Below the pieces are notes generated by a model that saw only the letters and a list, made by a program, of their open reading frames with translations, was not told the DNA's origin and ran no database searches. Of a stretch of DNA of 42,475 bases, positions 23,693 through 32,315 are shown one piece after another. How positions within the stretch are numbered: the first letter of the stretch is position 1; the number at the start of each line of letters is the position of its first letter. This DNA comes from Lachnospiraceae bacterium (GTDB lineage: Bacteria; Bacillota; Clostridia; Lachnospirales; Lachnospiraceae), in NCBI GenBank assembly GCA_029063085.1, contig JAIDOW010000042.1, positions 1 through 42,475 on the forward strand. Direction: 5' to 3'. Made by a program: the position numbers and the translations under genes.

Positions 23693-24757
23693 TCACATAT
23701 AATATTCTTTATACCATTCAGCAAATTTCTTCAGTCCTTCTCGTAAACTTGTACTTGGTTTAAAACCAAAATCCTTTTCCAGTGCTGTCATATCAGCATA
23801 AGTAACAGGCACGTCTCCTGGCTGCATTGGCACCAATTCCTTATGTGCCTCAAAATCATAATCTTCAGGCAGCACTCCTGCTGAAATCAATTCCTGCTGA
23901 AGAATATCAACAAAATCTAACAGATTTTCCGGATGGCTATTACCAATATTATAAATTTTATATGGTGGCAGTGGCAGGTTATCCTCACCCATTGCCCTAT
24001 CTGGAGCTTTTGCCATAACTCTTGACACACCTTCAACAACATCATCTATATATGTAAAATCCCTCTTACAATTACCATAATTGAAAATCTCTATTGTTTT
24101 CCCTGCTATGAGTTTATCCGTAAAATTAAAATATGCCATATCCGGCCGCCCTGCTGGCCCATAGACAGTGAAAAAACGGAGTCCTGTAGAAGGTATATTA
24201 TAAAGTTTAGAATAAGCATGAGCCATCAACTCGTTACTTCGCTTAGTGGCTGCATAAAGACTAACCGGATTATCTACTTTGTCTTCTATACTATATGGAA
24301 CCTTTCTATTTGTTCCATATAACGAAGAGCTAGAGGCATAAACCAGATGTTCTACACCTTTTTCCCCATTATCATAAGAATGACGGCAAGCTTCTAAGAT
24401 ATTATAAAATCCAATCAGATTAGATTCAACATATGTATCCGGATTTGAAATAGAATACCGCACACCTGCTTGTGCCGCCAAATTAACAACAATCTCCGGC
24501 TTATACTGTTTAAAAACATCCATAATCAATTCTTTATTTGCAATACTCTCCTGAATAAACGTAAATCCAGTATTATGACTAAATGCTTTCAATCTATCCT
24601 CTTTTATATTCACATCATAGTAATCATTCATATTATCAATGCCAATTACTTTAACGCCTTCTATAGCAGTCAAAAGATGTTTTACCAAATTGGAACCGAT
24701 GAAGCCCGCAGCTCCAGTAACCAAAATTGTTTTATTCGTTAAACTTATATTACCCAT
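23693..24757 (-). CDS. UDP-glucuronate 4-epimerase-like enzyme
   Basis: Short-chain dehydrogenase/reductase of the NAD-dependent epimerase family, 354 residues. It has the NAD motif GAAGFIGSN (15-23 from the chosen start), the GIDNMNDYYDV stretch typical of UDP-glucuronate epimerases (LpsL/CapI type), the catalytic SSSS...YAATK triad, and LRFFTVYGPAGRPDMA. It should interconvert UDP-GlcA and UDP-GalA. The ATG at 24757 gives an N-terminus like homologues; a GTG at 24793 that overlaps the upstream stop (GTGA) is an alternative that would add 12 residues. With the amidotransferase two genes upstream it suggests galacturonic acid or its amide in the glycan. Confidence 0.88.
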   Translation of the reverse strand: MGNISLTNKTILVTGAAGFIGSNLVKHLLTAIEGVKVIGIDNMNDYYDVNIKEDRLKAFSHNTGFTFIQESIANKELIMDVFKQYKPEIVVNLAAQAGVRYSISNPDTYVESNLIGFYNILEACRHSYDNGEKGVEHLVYASSSSLYGTNRKVPYSIEDKVDNPVSLYAATKRSNELMAHAYSKLYNIPSTGLRFFTVYGPAGRPDMAYFNFTDKLIAGKTIEIFNYGNCKRDFTYIDDVVEGVSRVMAKAPDRAMGEDNLPLPPYKIYNIGNSHPENLLDFVDILQQELISAGVLPEDYDFEAHKELVPMQPGDVPVTYADMTALEKDFGFKPSTSLREGLKKFAEWYKEYYM

Positions 24758-24789
24758 ACTATCACTCTCTATACTTTCTTTATATTTAA

Positions 24790-25893
24790 TCACTTCAACC
24801 GCTGCTCATACAAATCCAGGAATTGTTGTGCCACCTTCTTACAATCATGATACTGTTTGACATATTCCCTGCCGCTTGCTGCAATCTTTTCAAATTCATT
24901 CCTTCTATCTATAACATTCGCTATATTTTCAACAATTTCATCAACCGTTGTTCCTAATTCAAAAGCAGGAGCACTTTTAAGATGCTCATATCTAGGAAAC
25001 TGTATGTTTTCGCGATAGTTACCAGTGATTAATATTTTACCTTTTGCCATTGCCTCCAATCCTGTCACTCCAAAGGATGTACCATTCTTTTCATCTACAA
25101 CAATGTCAACTTTTTCCATCAACTTAGAATACTCTTCATACGGCATCTTTCCTTCAATAATAAAGTCTGCAACATCTGCATATCTCTTGCTCAGTATTTT
25201 AAAAGCTTTCCTGATCATTATCGTCCCCTTGAACCCTTCACGATTTAAAGGATGATAAATAAGCAATTTTTCTGACCCTTTATGGTTAGACAAAGGATAC
25301 GTATCAGCGAATTTTATTGGTATATTGATTGGTTCAACAACCTTATCAGCAAACGGACCATACTTACTACAAACATCATATTCATGTAGCATTGGAACCA
25401 TTACATCCACATTTTTCTGAAATGCATATGCTGTTTTACGTGCCCTGCTATCATGAGCAAGCGGGCAGCCATATTTTCTTTTAACATCATATTTCAAACA
25501 TTCCTCACAAGGAGAAATCCCTAATTTTTCTTTAGCATAGCGAAAATATTGCCAGTTACACCCTGCAAGCAATAGCACAGACAATCTTGCATTCTTTGCC
25601 AGACTAATTCCAAGCTCTCTTCTCAATCCATATTTTTCGCCCAACTCCAGTTCATGTATAAATTGAATAACATCATACTTATTATGTATATATGTATATA
25701 ATAAATCGCTATAACATTTTCTTATAAAATCCCACTTTTTATCCTGACTGATTTCTAATTGTTTAATATCACTATTAAACTTCTTAAAACCATCACCTGT
25801 ATTTATAGTATCCACATTAACGCCTAATTGCTTTAATCCGTATTGCAAATTATTATGTAATTTGCTAAACTCACCAACTAACAATACTTTCAT
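24790..25893 (-). CDS. GT4-like glycosyltransferase with Cys motif
   Basis: A 367-residue protein with a GT-B outline: an N-terminal MKVLLVGEFSKLHNNL strand-loop and a C-terminal half with ADFIIEGKMPYEEY, then VDEKNGTSFGVTGLEAMAKG, the place of the GT4 E-x7-E motif. In the middle CEECLKYDVKRKYGC gives three closely spaced cysteines that could bind metal or structure a loop, unusual for this family. No membrane helix is present. Its stop overlaps the possible GTG of the epimerase, so the genes are coupled. The donor is unknown; UDP-GalA from the epimerase is one option. Confidence 0.65.
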   Translation of the reverse strand: MKVLLVGEFSKLHNNLQYGLKQLGVNVDTINTGDGFKKFNSDIKQLEISQDKKWDFIRKCYSDLLYTYIHNKYDVIQFIHELELGEKYGLRRELGISLAKNARLSVLLLAGCNWQYFRYAKEKLGISPCEECLKYDVKRKYGCPLAHDSRARKTAYAFQKNVDVMVPMLHEYDVCSKYGPFADKVVEPINIPIKFADTYPLSNHKGSEKLLIYHPLNREGFKGTIMIRKAFKILSKRYADVADFIIEGKMPYEEYSKLMEKVDIVVDEKNGTSFGVTGLEAMAKGKILITGNYRENIQFPRYEHLKSAPAFELGTTVDEIVENIANVIDRRNEFEKIAASGREYVKQYHDCKKVAQQFLDLYEQRLK

Positions 25894-25912
25894 AATTAAC
25901 AGCCTTTCCTTT

Positions 25913-27613
25913 CTATAACAATTTCCAAACTGTTTTTAGAAGTTCTTCCTGTCGACTGACCTTCTTTCGCATATATTCATCCGGAATACTGAATCCCATC
26001 TTCTTTCTGAACAAAATCTGATCCGGAATCAGACCCTTATATGCATTCTTTAATGAACCTTTCAGCACATGATCCGGATTTCTATCCTCCTGTGATAAAG
26101 AAAATGCGTACTCTATGACTTTTTTACTCAATAATGGCACTCTTGCTTCCAAAGATACCTGCATGCTGGCACGATCTACTTTAGTCAGTACATCACTTGG
26201 CAAATATGTCTTAAAATCTAAATATTGAAGTCTGGTAATTGGAGGTAATTCTTTATGATAATGCTTTCTAAAATACCAATAGTCATCATAATCTTTAGGA
26301 ATCCCCCATTTCTCAGCATATTTTCTCTTATCTCCTTTTTGTAAATACTCATATAGAGGACATATCGCTGAAACCGGCTCTAATAACCGGGTATCCCCAA
26401 CAACACTATTATCATATAAATGCTGCTCTATAAACCCGGAAAGTATACGGTTATTTATTCTTCCGTTCCCTTTACCATTCAAAAATTGTTCGTATCTATA
26501 ATATCCTCCAAAAATTTCATCCCCTCCATCTCCAGTTAATACAACTGTCACCTTTTCTTTCGCTAATTTAGATACCAGATAAGTCGGAAACGCTGATGTA
26601 TCACTAAACGGCTCATCATACCATTCCTTTAATTTGGGATATAATCCATTAAACATTTTTCTGTCCAGAATCTGCTCGTTTCTCCTTATATTAAATTTAT
26701 CTGCCATTAAGCGGGCATACCCTAATTCATCAAATTGTTTATTGGTAAATCCCATCGAAAAAGTTTCAATATTAGTGTTATATTTTAAAGATTCATACGT
26801 TACTATACTCGAATCAATACCACCACTTAAAAAACTGCCTACAGGAACATCTGCCACCATCTGCTCTTCAACTGATTCTGTAATTAATTCCCGGATACTT
26901 TCCTCAATATCCTCTTTTTTCCTTTTTCCTGCAACTGTATCATTAGGTGTCAGTACCCAATATTCCTTCGGCCTGCTGAGTTTTCTATTCTTAACATAGT
27001 ATGTAATCGTTTTGCCGGGCTCTAGCTTATATAGGTTTTTATACATTGATTTGGGCTCCGGAATATAGGTATATGTTAAATAATCATATAATGCTGTATA
27101 ATCAATATTTAACTTCATATTATTTAATAAAACCTTGATCGGTTCTAACTCTGAGCCAAAAGCAAAGTGCTTTCCATCCCAATAATAATATAACGGCTTA
27201 ATTCCAACCCTGTCCCGATATAACTTTACAACCCCTCTCTTTTGATCATATATTGCTATCGCGAACATTCCATCAATTTTATAAATAAAATCATCACCAT
27301 ATTCTAAATAAGAATTTAATATAATCTCTGTATCCGACCCTGACTTAAAAATATATCCTTTTCTTATTAATTCATTTTTTAATCTCTTAAAGCCGTATAT
27401 TTCTCCATTAAACACAATTGTAACTTTACCGTCATCAGATTCCATTGGCTGCATTCCATTATCTGATAAATCCATAATAGAAAGTCTCACAAATCCAAGA
27501 CTAAATTCTTTTCCTTTTTTTACTCTTAAGCCATCCGGTCCTCGATATCTCATACTCTCTAAAGCAGCCTCATAGTCCCACTCGGTCTCACTGCCTCCTA
27601 ATATTCCACACAT
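25913..27613 (-). CDS. Asparagine synthase-like glutamine amidotransferase
   Basis: A 566-residue AsnB-family enzyme. Cys2 (MCGILGG) is the glutaminase nucleophile; RYRGPDG, NGEIYGF and GSDTE mark the class II glutaminase domain (1 to about 200). The synthetase domain has the PP-loop SGGIDSS (263-269) and a later GDGGDEIFGGYYRY motif. In glycan clusters such proteins amidate the carboxyl group of uronic acids (for example WbpS-type enzymes) rather than aspartate. A UDP-GlcA 4-epimerase gene lies nearby, so a galacturonamide is the most economical guess. GGGAGG precedes the ATG. True asparagine synthesis cannot be ruled out. Confidence 0.85.
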   Translation of the reverse strand: MCGILGGSETEWDYEAALESMRYRGPDGLRVKKGKEFSLGFVRLSIMDLSDNGMQPMESDDGKVTIVFNGEIYGFKRLKNELIRKGYIFKSGSDTEIILNSYLEYGDDFIYKIDGMFAIAIYDQKRGVVKLYRDRVGIKPLYYYWDGKHFAFGSELEPIKVLLNNMKLNIDYTALYDYLTYTYIPEPKSMYKNLYKLEPGKTITYYVKNRKLSRPKEYWVLTPNDTVAGKRKKEDIEESIRELITESVEEQMVADVPVGSFLSGGIDSSIVTYESLKYNTNIETFSMGFTNKQFDELGYARLMADKFNIRRNEQILDRKMFNGLYPKLKEWYDEPFSDTSAFPTYLVSKLAKEKVTVVLTGDGGDEIFGGYYRYEQFLNGKGNGRINNRILSGFIEQHLYDNSVVGDTRLLEPVSAICPLYEYLQKGDKRKYAEKWGIPKDYDDYWYFRKHYHKELPPITRLQYLDFKTYLPSDVLTKVDRASMQVSLEARVPLLSKKVIEYAFSLSQEDRNPDHVLKGSLKNAYKGLIPDQILFRKKMGFSIPDEYMRKKVSRQEELLKTVWKLL

Positions 27614-27639
27614 AAAAATCCTCCCAAAAAGCCTATTGA

Positions 27640-28656
27640 TCAGTTTGATATATGTCCCAATTCCTCCAAATAATAGTTATGTACAATATCCAAATCAGAT
27701 ATATCTATCATAAAATCATTTTTCCAACAGACATACGGTAAACTCACTTGATCCCGCCAGCTGTATTGATGAATCTCATCCCACCATGCCTGCATCACCT
27801 TTTGCAGTTTATCATCATGATGCCATCGTACCAGACAGCCCCCCTCATATAAACCATTGTTCGCCGGATATCCATCCATAAAATAATGATATATCTGGCC
27901 ACCCAGCATAATCGGATTTCCTTTGCCTAACCGGATACACTCAACTGCTTCATCATATATACAATCCCTGAAAAAATGTGGAAAACACAACATCGGCTGA
28001 TCCTTCTGATATTTCTTAATATATTCCCGCAAATCACCGATAATCTGATATTTACTATCCACCCAGACGCTGACTTCGTAATCAGGAAACAGTTTATATG
28101 GAAAAAATTTATAATAACGGACCATAAGCGGTAAAGCCTCTCCCTCGCTGGTATCAATATAGCGTACATCCCAAACTGATGAACAAAAATCCTTATTATC
28201 CGTAAAACAAATATACTTTATATTCTCATCTACATACAAAGGATCCTGCAAATCATCATAGCCGCCAAAGTTCGCAGTATAAACCACAATCTTGCCAACA
28301 TCTGCATTTTCCTTCTTCTTCTCTTCCTTATACCTTTTCTTATATTGATGTAACGCATAGAGTTTTCGGCACAATTCTTCGGATGACAGTATTTTATCTA
28401 TCGGCAATTGCAAATCTTCCACGCATTGCTTTTTTATGATTGGATGTTTCACACTTGCAATTACAATGTAATCATACTCGTATTCACATATCTCTTTCGG
28501 AGAAACCACCTTTTTCCCATTAAAACATTTCCCCCACATATCAGAATTATTATCAACATATGCCAAAATCTCTATATTTGCCATCTCTACATAATCACTG
28601 ATATATTCAACCGCATGAATACTTCCTGTTCCTGTTCCCCAAAAAATCAGCCTCAT
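27640..28656 (-). CDS. Rossmann domain fused to DUF616 glycosyltransferase-like domain
   Basis: A 338-residue protein. Residues 1 to about 95 are a Rossmann-type domain (MRLIFWGTGTGSI, ILAYVDNNSDMWG) like those of its neighbours. A charged linker (KKRYKEEKKKE) leads to a DUF616 (TOD1/MUCI70-like) domain beginning VVYTANFGGYDDLQDP, with VWVDSKYQI as a likely metal/nucleotide-binding segment and ending CWKNDFMIDISD. DUF616 proteins are regarded as GT-A-like glycosyltransferases. It lies between the AsnB-like gene and a stand-alone Rossmann protein with gaps of 26 and 12 bases. Confidence 0.75.
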   Translation of the reverse strand: MRLIFWGTGTGSIHAVEYISDYVEMANIEILAYVDNNSDMWGKCFNGKKVVSPKEICEYEYDYIVIASVKHPIIKKQCVEDLQLPIDKILSSEELCRKLYALHQYKKRYKEEKKKENADVGKIVVYTANFGGYDDLQDPLYVDENIKYICFTDNKDFCSSVWDVRYIDTSEGEALPLMVRYYKFFPYKLFPDYEVSVWVDSKYQIIGDLREYIKKYQKDQPMLCFPHFFRDCIYDEAVECIRLGKGNPIMLGGQIYHYFMDGYPANNGLYEGGCLVRWHHDDKLQKVMQAWWDEIHQYSWRDQVSLPYVCWKNDFMIDISDLDIVHNYYLEELGHISN

Positions 28657-28668
28657 TATAACAACTCC

Positions 28669-29154
28669 TTATATTTCAAATACAACATCTTCTAACGAGA
28701 TAATATCACAATCAAATTTTTCTCTTAATTCCTCTTCAATTTCATCATAAGCAAAAATTGCTGTTACTACAACTACATCCACTTTATCTGAAATATTTTC
28801 TATATCATCCAGTGAATATGCCTTAATATCACAAAATATATTGTCAACTTTTTTGTCAAGTCCATAAACCACTTCTATTTCTGTACCATTAAGCTCGCTA
28901 ATCAATCGACTTCCCATCTCGCCAAGTCCATAAATCGCAATCTTGTTGTAATTATTTTCTTTAAAATAATCTGACAAATTCCCATTTTGCTGTTTAATAC
29001 ATAACCATTGGTTTAACATCGTATAATAGGACTTAAACTTATTCGTTTTCCCATCTTTCTCCTTTATCGTATCCTGGCTCATTTTCCCTACTGCTGCTGC
29101 ACCAACAATACCTCCTACTAAACTACTGATAACAGCAATACCACCTTTTTTCAT
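28669..29154 (-). CDS. Small membrane-anchored Rossmann-domain protein
   Basis: A 161-residue protein made of a glycine-rich N-terminal membrane helix (about 5-23, GIAVISSLVGGIVGAAAVG), a linker, and a single Rossmann-type domain (IAIYGLGEMGSRL, 72-84, then VVYGLDKKVD and VDVVVVTAIF). It is the only stand-alone copy of the domain that is fused to transferases elsewhere in the island, and no catalytic domain is attached. It could tether the other enzymes to the membrane or bind the same ligand; both are inference. I recognise no named family beyond the fold. Confidence 0.55.
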   Translation of the reverse strand: MKKGGIAVISSLVGGIVGAAAVGKMSQDTIKEKDGKTNKFKSYYTMLNQWLCIKQQNGNLSDYFKENNYNKIAIYGLGEMGSRLISELNGTEIEVVYGLDKKVDNIFCDIKAYSLDDIENISDKVDVVVVTAIFAYDEIEEELREKFDCDIISLEDVVFEI

Positions 29155-29190
29155 TATCTTTTCCTCTCTTTCATATAATAATAAATGTTT

Positions 29191-30465
29191 TTACCACTTA
29201 ACCTTTCCCATTGTCCCGTTTTTGTAATCCTCATATGCTTTATCTATAGCTGCTTTATGTTTCTCGAAATCCAAATCAACTTCCGCATTTTTTTTGATTC
29301 GCATTACACTGTCTTCACATTCATGCGCATATACAGGATCTAATAATTTATATTTATCAAATAAATATAAATTATTACGGCAGATATAATAGTATCTGGC
29401 AGATGAATATTTATTAATCACCATTTTGGTTCCATTTACGAACTGGTATTCCACATCATCATCATCTTGCATATTATGCTTTAAAAACGCATGGTTGATT
29501 TTAATAATACTATAGCCATTTAATCTCATCCTGATACAATATTCATAATCTACCTGATCAATAAATAACGACTCGTCGTATCCTCCGATTTCTTTTAAAA
29601 CTGCAAGATTATGCATAGCTCCACTCTGGAACACTTTGTCAAAGTATGTATAATACCGTTCAAAAACAATATCTTCCTCACGTGTAATATTAGGTGCAAT
29701 AATCCCTACCCTGTCACCACACATTTTACTCTCTGCAAACTCAATCATACGTGCAATCATATGTGTTTCCGTCTGGCTATCCTGATCAAAAGTGATCAAC
29801 CAGTCTATGCCTTGTGAAACAGCCTTCCGTGCTACTTCATTAATTGCTTTGGGCAACCCGACATTTTCCGGATTTGCAATATAACAGAGATTCTCAAGCT
29901 TCTGTAGCTTTAAAACCAACTCCGTATTAGGTTGGTCAGAATTATCATAAATGTACATGATATCAACATCATCTGCATATGTGATGATGTTATCGTACAC
30001 ATCCATGCACGGATTATACAATATTGTTAATGCTGCAACTTTTATCTTTCTAACCGGACTTAAATCAATTGGCTGCTCCTTTAATACTTCTTCTGCCTCC
30101 AAATTTCCTAATATAATATTATCAATATTCATCACATCAATATTTTTATTGGCACTAATTAATGTTTCCTTCACATCCATCTCATGAGCATTATTCATGA
30201 CAAAAACAATATCTGCTTTTCCTTTTCTATAATCAACGATTTCATGTCCTGTCGGCATTTTTGTACCATATCGCTTCTCATTTCTGTCATACACGTAGTC
30301 TATTCTCTCATTGTGGGAATCATATATATTTAAAAAAGCGGTTCCTCTTTGTCCTGCCCCCCAAACAGCAATCGTTTTCCCGGAGTCTTTCAGTGTATTT
30401 ATAATACTATCAATGGCAGTCTTTCCTTTTTCAAAATAGTGTTCATATACATTCTCTAAAGCCAT
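29191..30465 (-). CDS. Rossmann-GT2 (rhamnosyltransferase-like) fusion
   Basis: A 424-residue protein. The N-terminal 120 residues hold a Rossmann-type domain (IAVWGAGQRGTAF, 32-44; VYDRNEKRYG). From about residue 140 follows a GT2 domain of the rhamnosyltransferase (RfbF) type: VAALTILYNP, YIYDNSDQPN, NPENVGLPKAINE, and LITFDQDSQT as the metal-binding motif, then GGYDESLFIDQVDYEYCIR. AAAAGGGG lies before the ATG at 30465, preferred over an in-frame ATG seven codons earlier. The C-terminal helix is lysine-rich. Donor not identifiable; a dTDP-6-deoxy sugar would suit the subfamily and the FdtA/FdtB genes nearby. Confidence 0.8.
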   Translation of the reverse strand: MALENVYEHYFEKGKTAIDSIINTLKDSGKTIAVWGAGQRGTAFLNIYDSHNERIDYVYDRNEKRYGTKMPTGHEIVDYRKGKADIVFVMNNAHEMDVKETLISANKNIDVMNIDNIILGNLEAEEVLKEQPIDLSPVRKIKVAALTILYNPCMDVYDNIITYADDVDIMYIYDNSDQPNTELVLKLQKLENLCYIANPENVGLPKAINEVARKAVSQGIDWLITFDQDSQTETHMIARMIEFAESKMCGDRVGIIAPNITREEDIVFERYYTYFDKVFQSGAMHNLAVLKEIGGYDESLFIDQVDYEYCIRMRLNGYSIIKINHAFLKHNMQDDDDVEYQFVNGTKMVINKYSSARYYYICRNNLYLFDKYKLLDPVYAHECEDSVMRIKKNAEVDLDFEKHKAAIDKAYEDYKNGTMGKVKW

Positions 30466-30500
30466 ACTTTTCCCCTTTTCTCTCAAGCAATTCTTTTTCT

Positions 30501-32279
30501 TTACTCATGTGTTTCAAACTGCTTCCTAAAAAATGCCAATTCCCTTTCGTACTCACTGGTATCTTCAAACTTATCCCCCGCCAACTCATCCAGCTGTTTT
30601 ATCCTTTCCGGATCTGCCTGGGAAAGACAATCCGAATCCTCATCAGGCAGTAAATAATAGTATTTCTTCCCAGAAGACAGCTTAACAAACAACTCATTTT
30701 GTGTTCTGACTGCACGCCAACCGCAAGTACATTCCTCAGCATTATTTTTAATATAATAACGCAGTGCCGTACTATTAAAAATATTGGTTTCCTGCATTAA
30801 TACATAATCGCTGAAAATCTTCTCATCTTTGTATTCATTTTTTATGATACTCTGTATTACTTTATTGTAATTATAAATGCTGAACAAGCCTTTGCATTTT
30901 TTTTGCGGCACATCCCGACCTGTAATAAAAAATAAAATATGTGTACTCGGCTCTTTGTATATCGGCTGATAATTATATCTCGTTCCATGATCACTCATAA
31001 ATATTTTGATACAATTATCTGGTACAAATTCCATATAAAAAGCTAGCTGCTTATCCCAATATGCCAAAGATTTCTTCTTTTGTTCCAAGGCAAACGCTTC
31101 AGAGCTTCCTGCAAACGTAGGCCATTCATACCACTTTGCACTACTCAATTCACCATTTAAATATGGATTATGTGTTTCTACTAATTCATGAAGTATCATG
31201 CACACCGGTTTTTGTGCATCTAGTAGTTTTTGAAGTAAATCCATACATCTGACACAGGAACTATTATACGTAAAATGAGACATTACATTATTTTCTTTAA
31301 ACAATTTGGCATCTGCCTCATCCCCAATATACACGAATTCATATCCTGCCGCCTCCAACTCTCTTATCACTTCACTGTTATCTTTATCAGAAACCGAATG
31401 CCGATTAAAATATATCCTGTCATCTATGGATTTCAGTCCCTGAAACATCTCCAAAAACGTAGGAACAGTAAACGGAGTCATTGTATAAGCATTCTCAAAG
31501 AACATACTGTTTTTACTTTCTTCCTGTATATACGAAGTATACTGCAAATCATTGTAATCTACCTGATCATTCCATATTGTAATAATATCTCTTTGCGTCC
31601 TCTTCTTTAATTGTTCCTTGACATCATCCAACTGTGCCCTGATTTCATGAAGTGCTTTCTGCACATTTTGATAATCCTCATATCGGTTACAGATATACTT
31701 CTTCGAAAAATATTCAAAATTAATAAAATCAAATATTTTTAAATAAGCAACGATCAGATTTTTTAAATTACGGGCATCCTGATTGGCAAGATATGCCTTT
31801 CGATAATATATAACATTGTCATAAGTGTCCTCTGTATTATAATAAAATGGTGCATTCACATCCAAATCCATCTTTTGCAATTCATCATACAAGTCAATTA
31901 TGATAAGCGGCTTTTCATTTTTTTGCAATTCCTCCCGTATTTCTTTTCTACGGGTATAGGATGAAATCACGACAACATCAATATCTAACTGATCAATGGC
32001 ACTGCTTGGATATAATGGCCATTCCTGCTCCTTAATCCGAAGGATATCATTCTCCTTCACAGCATAGTCCAGAATACACTCAAACCTGGCACTGCAGCCC
32101 TCAAGAGAAAGCAACTCACTTGTATGTGTCCCTGCACCTCTGATTGCAACCTTCTTGTCCTTAGGAATCTGATTCAATATCTCAACAATTGATTTTCTGA
32201 TTTTTGTTTCGTAAGATTCACCATCTATTTTCAAACCATGCATTTCTCCAATAGATGCTATTGTCTCTCTTAGATTCAT
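30501..32279 (-). CDS. Cytoplasmic sulfatase/LtaS-fold enzyme with Rossmann domain
   Basis: A 592-residue protein. Residues 40 to about 130 form a Rossmann-type domain (VAIRGAGTHTSEL, VVVISSYTRR). From about 230 to 490 the sequence follows the alkaline phosphatase superfamily plan: a strand (IITIWND, 232-238), a candidate threonine nucleophile in TPFTVPTF (268-275), HELVETHNPY (364-373) and the metal motif MSDHGTRYN (428-436, Asp430/His431). There is no sulfatase C/S-x-P-x-R signature, so a phosphoglycerol or phosphoethanolamine transferase-type mechanism is more likely than sulfate hydrolysis. Such transferases normally act outside the cell, but no signal or membrane helix is seen here. AGGAG precedes the ATG. 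Confidence 0.65.
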   Translation of the reverse strand: MNLRETIASIGEMHGLKIDGESYETKIRKSIVEILNQIPKDKKVAIRGAGTHTSELLSLEGCSARFECILDYAVKENDILRIKEQEWPLYPSSAIDQLDIDVVVISSYTRRKEIREELQKNEKPLIIIDLYDELQKMDLDVNAPFYYNTEDTYDNVIYYRKAYLANQDARNLKNLIVAYLKIFDFINFEYFSKKYICNRYEDYQNVQKALHEIRAQLDDVKEQLKKRTQRDIITIWNDQVDYNDLQYTSYIQEESKNSMFFENAYTMTPFTVPTFLEMFQGLKSIDDRIYFNRHSVSDKDNSEVIRELEAAGYEFVYIGDEADAKLFKENNVMSHFTYNSSCVRCMDLLQKLLDAQKPVCMILHELVETHNPYLNGELSSAKWYEWPTFAGSSEAFALEQKKKSLAYWDKQLAFYMEFVPDNCIKIFMSDHGTRYNYQPIYKEPSTHILFFITGRDVPQKKCKGLFSIYNYNKVIQSIIKNEYKDEKIFSDYVLMQETNIFNSTALRYYIKNNAEECTCGWRAVRTQNELFVKLSSGKKYYYLLPDEDSDCLSQADPERIKQLDELAGDKFEDTSEYERELAFFRKQFETHE

Positions 32280-32315
32280 GATTTAACTTCTCCTCATTTA
32301 CTGTCTGCTCTGTTA

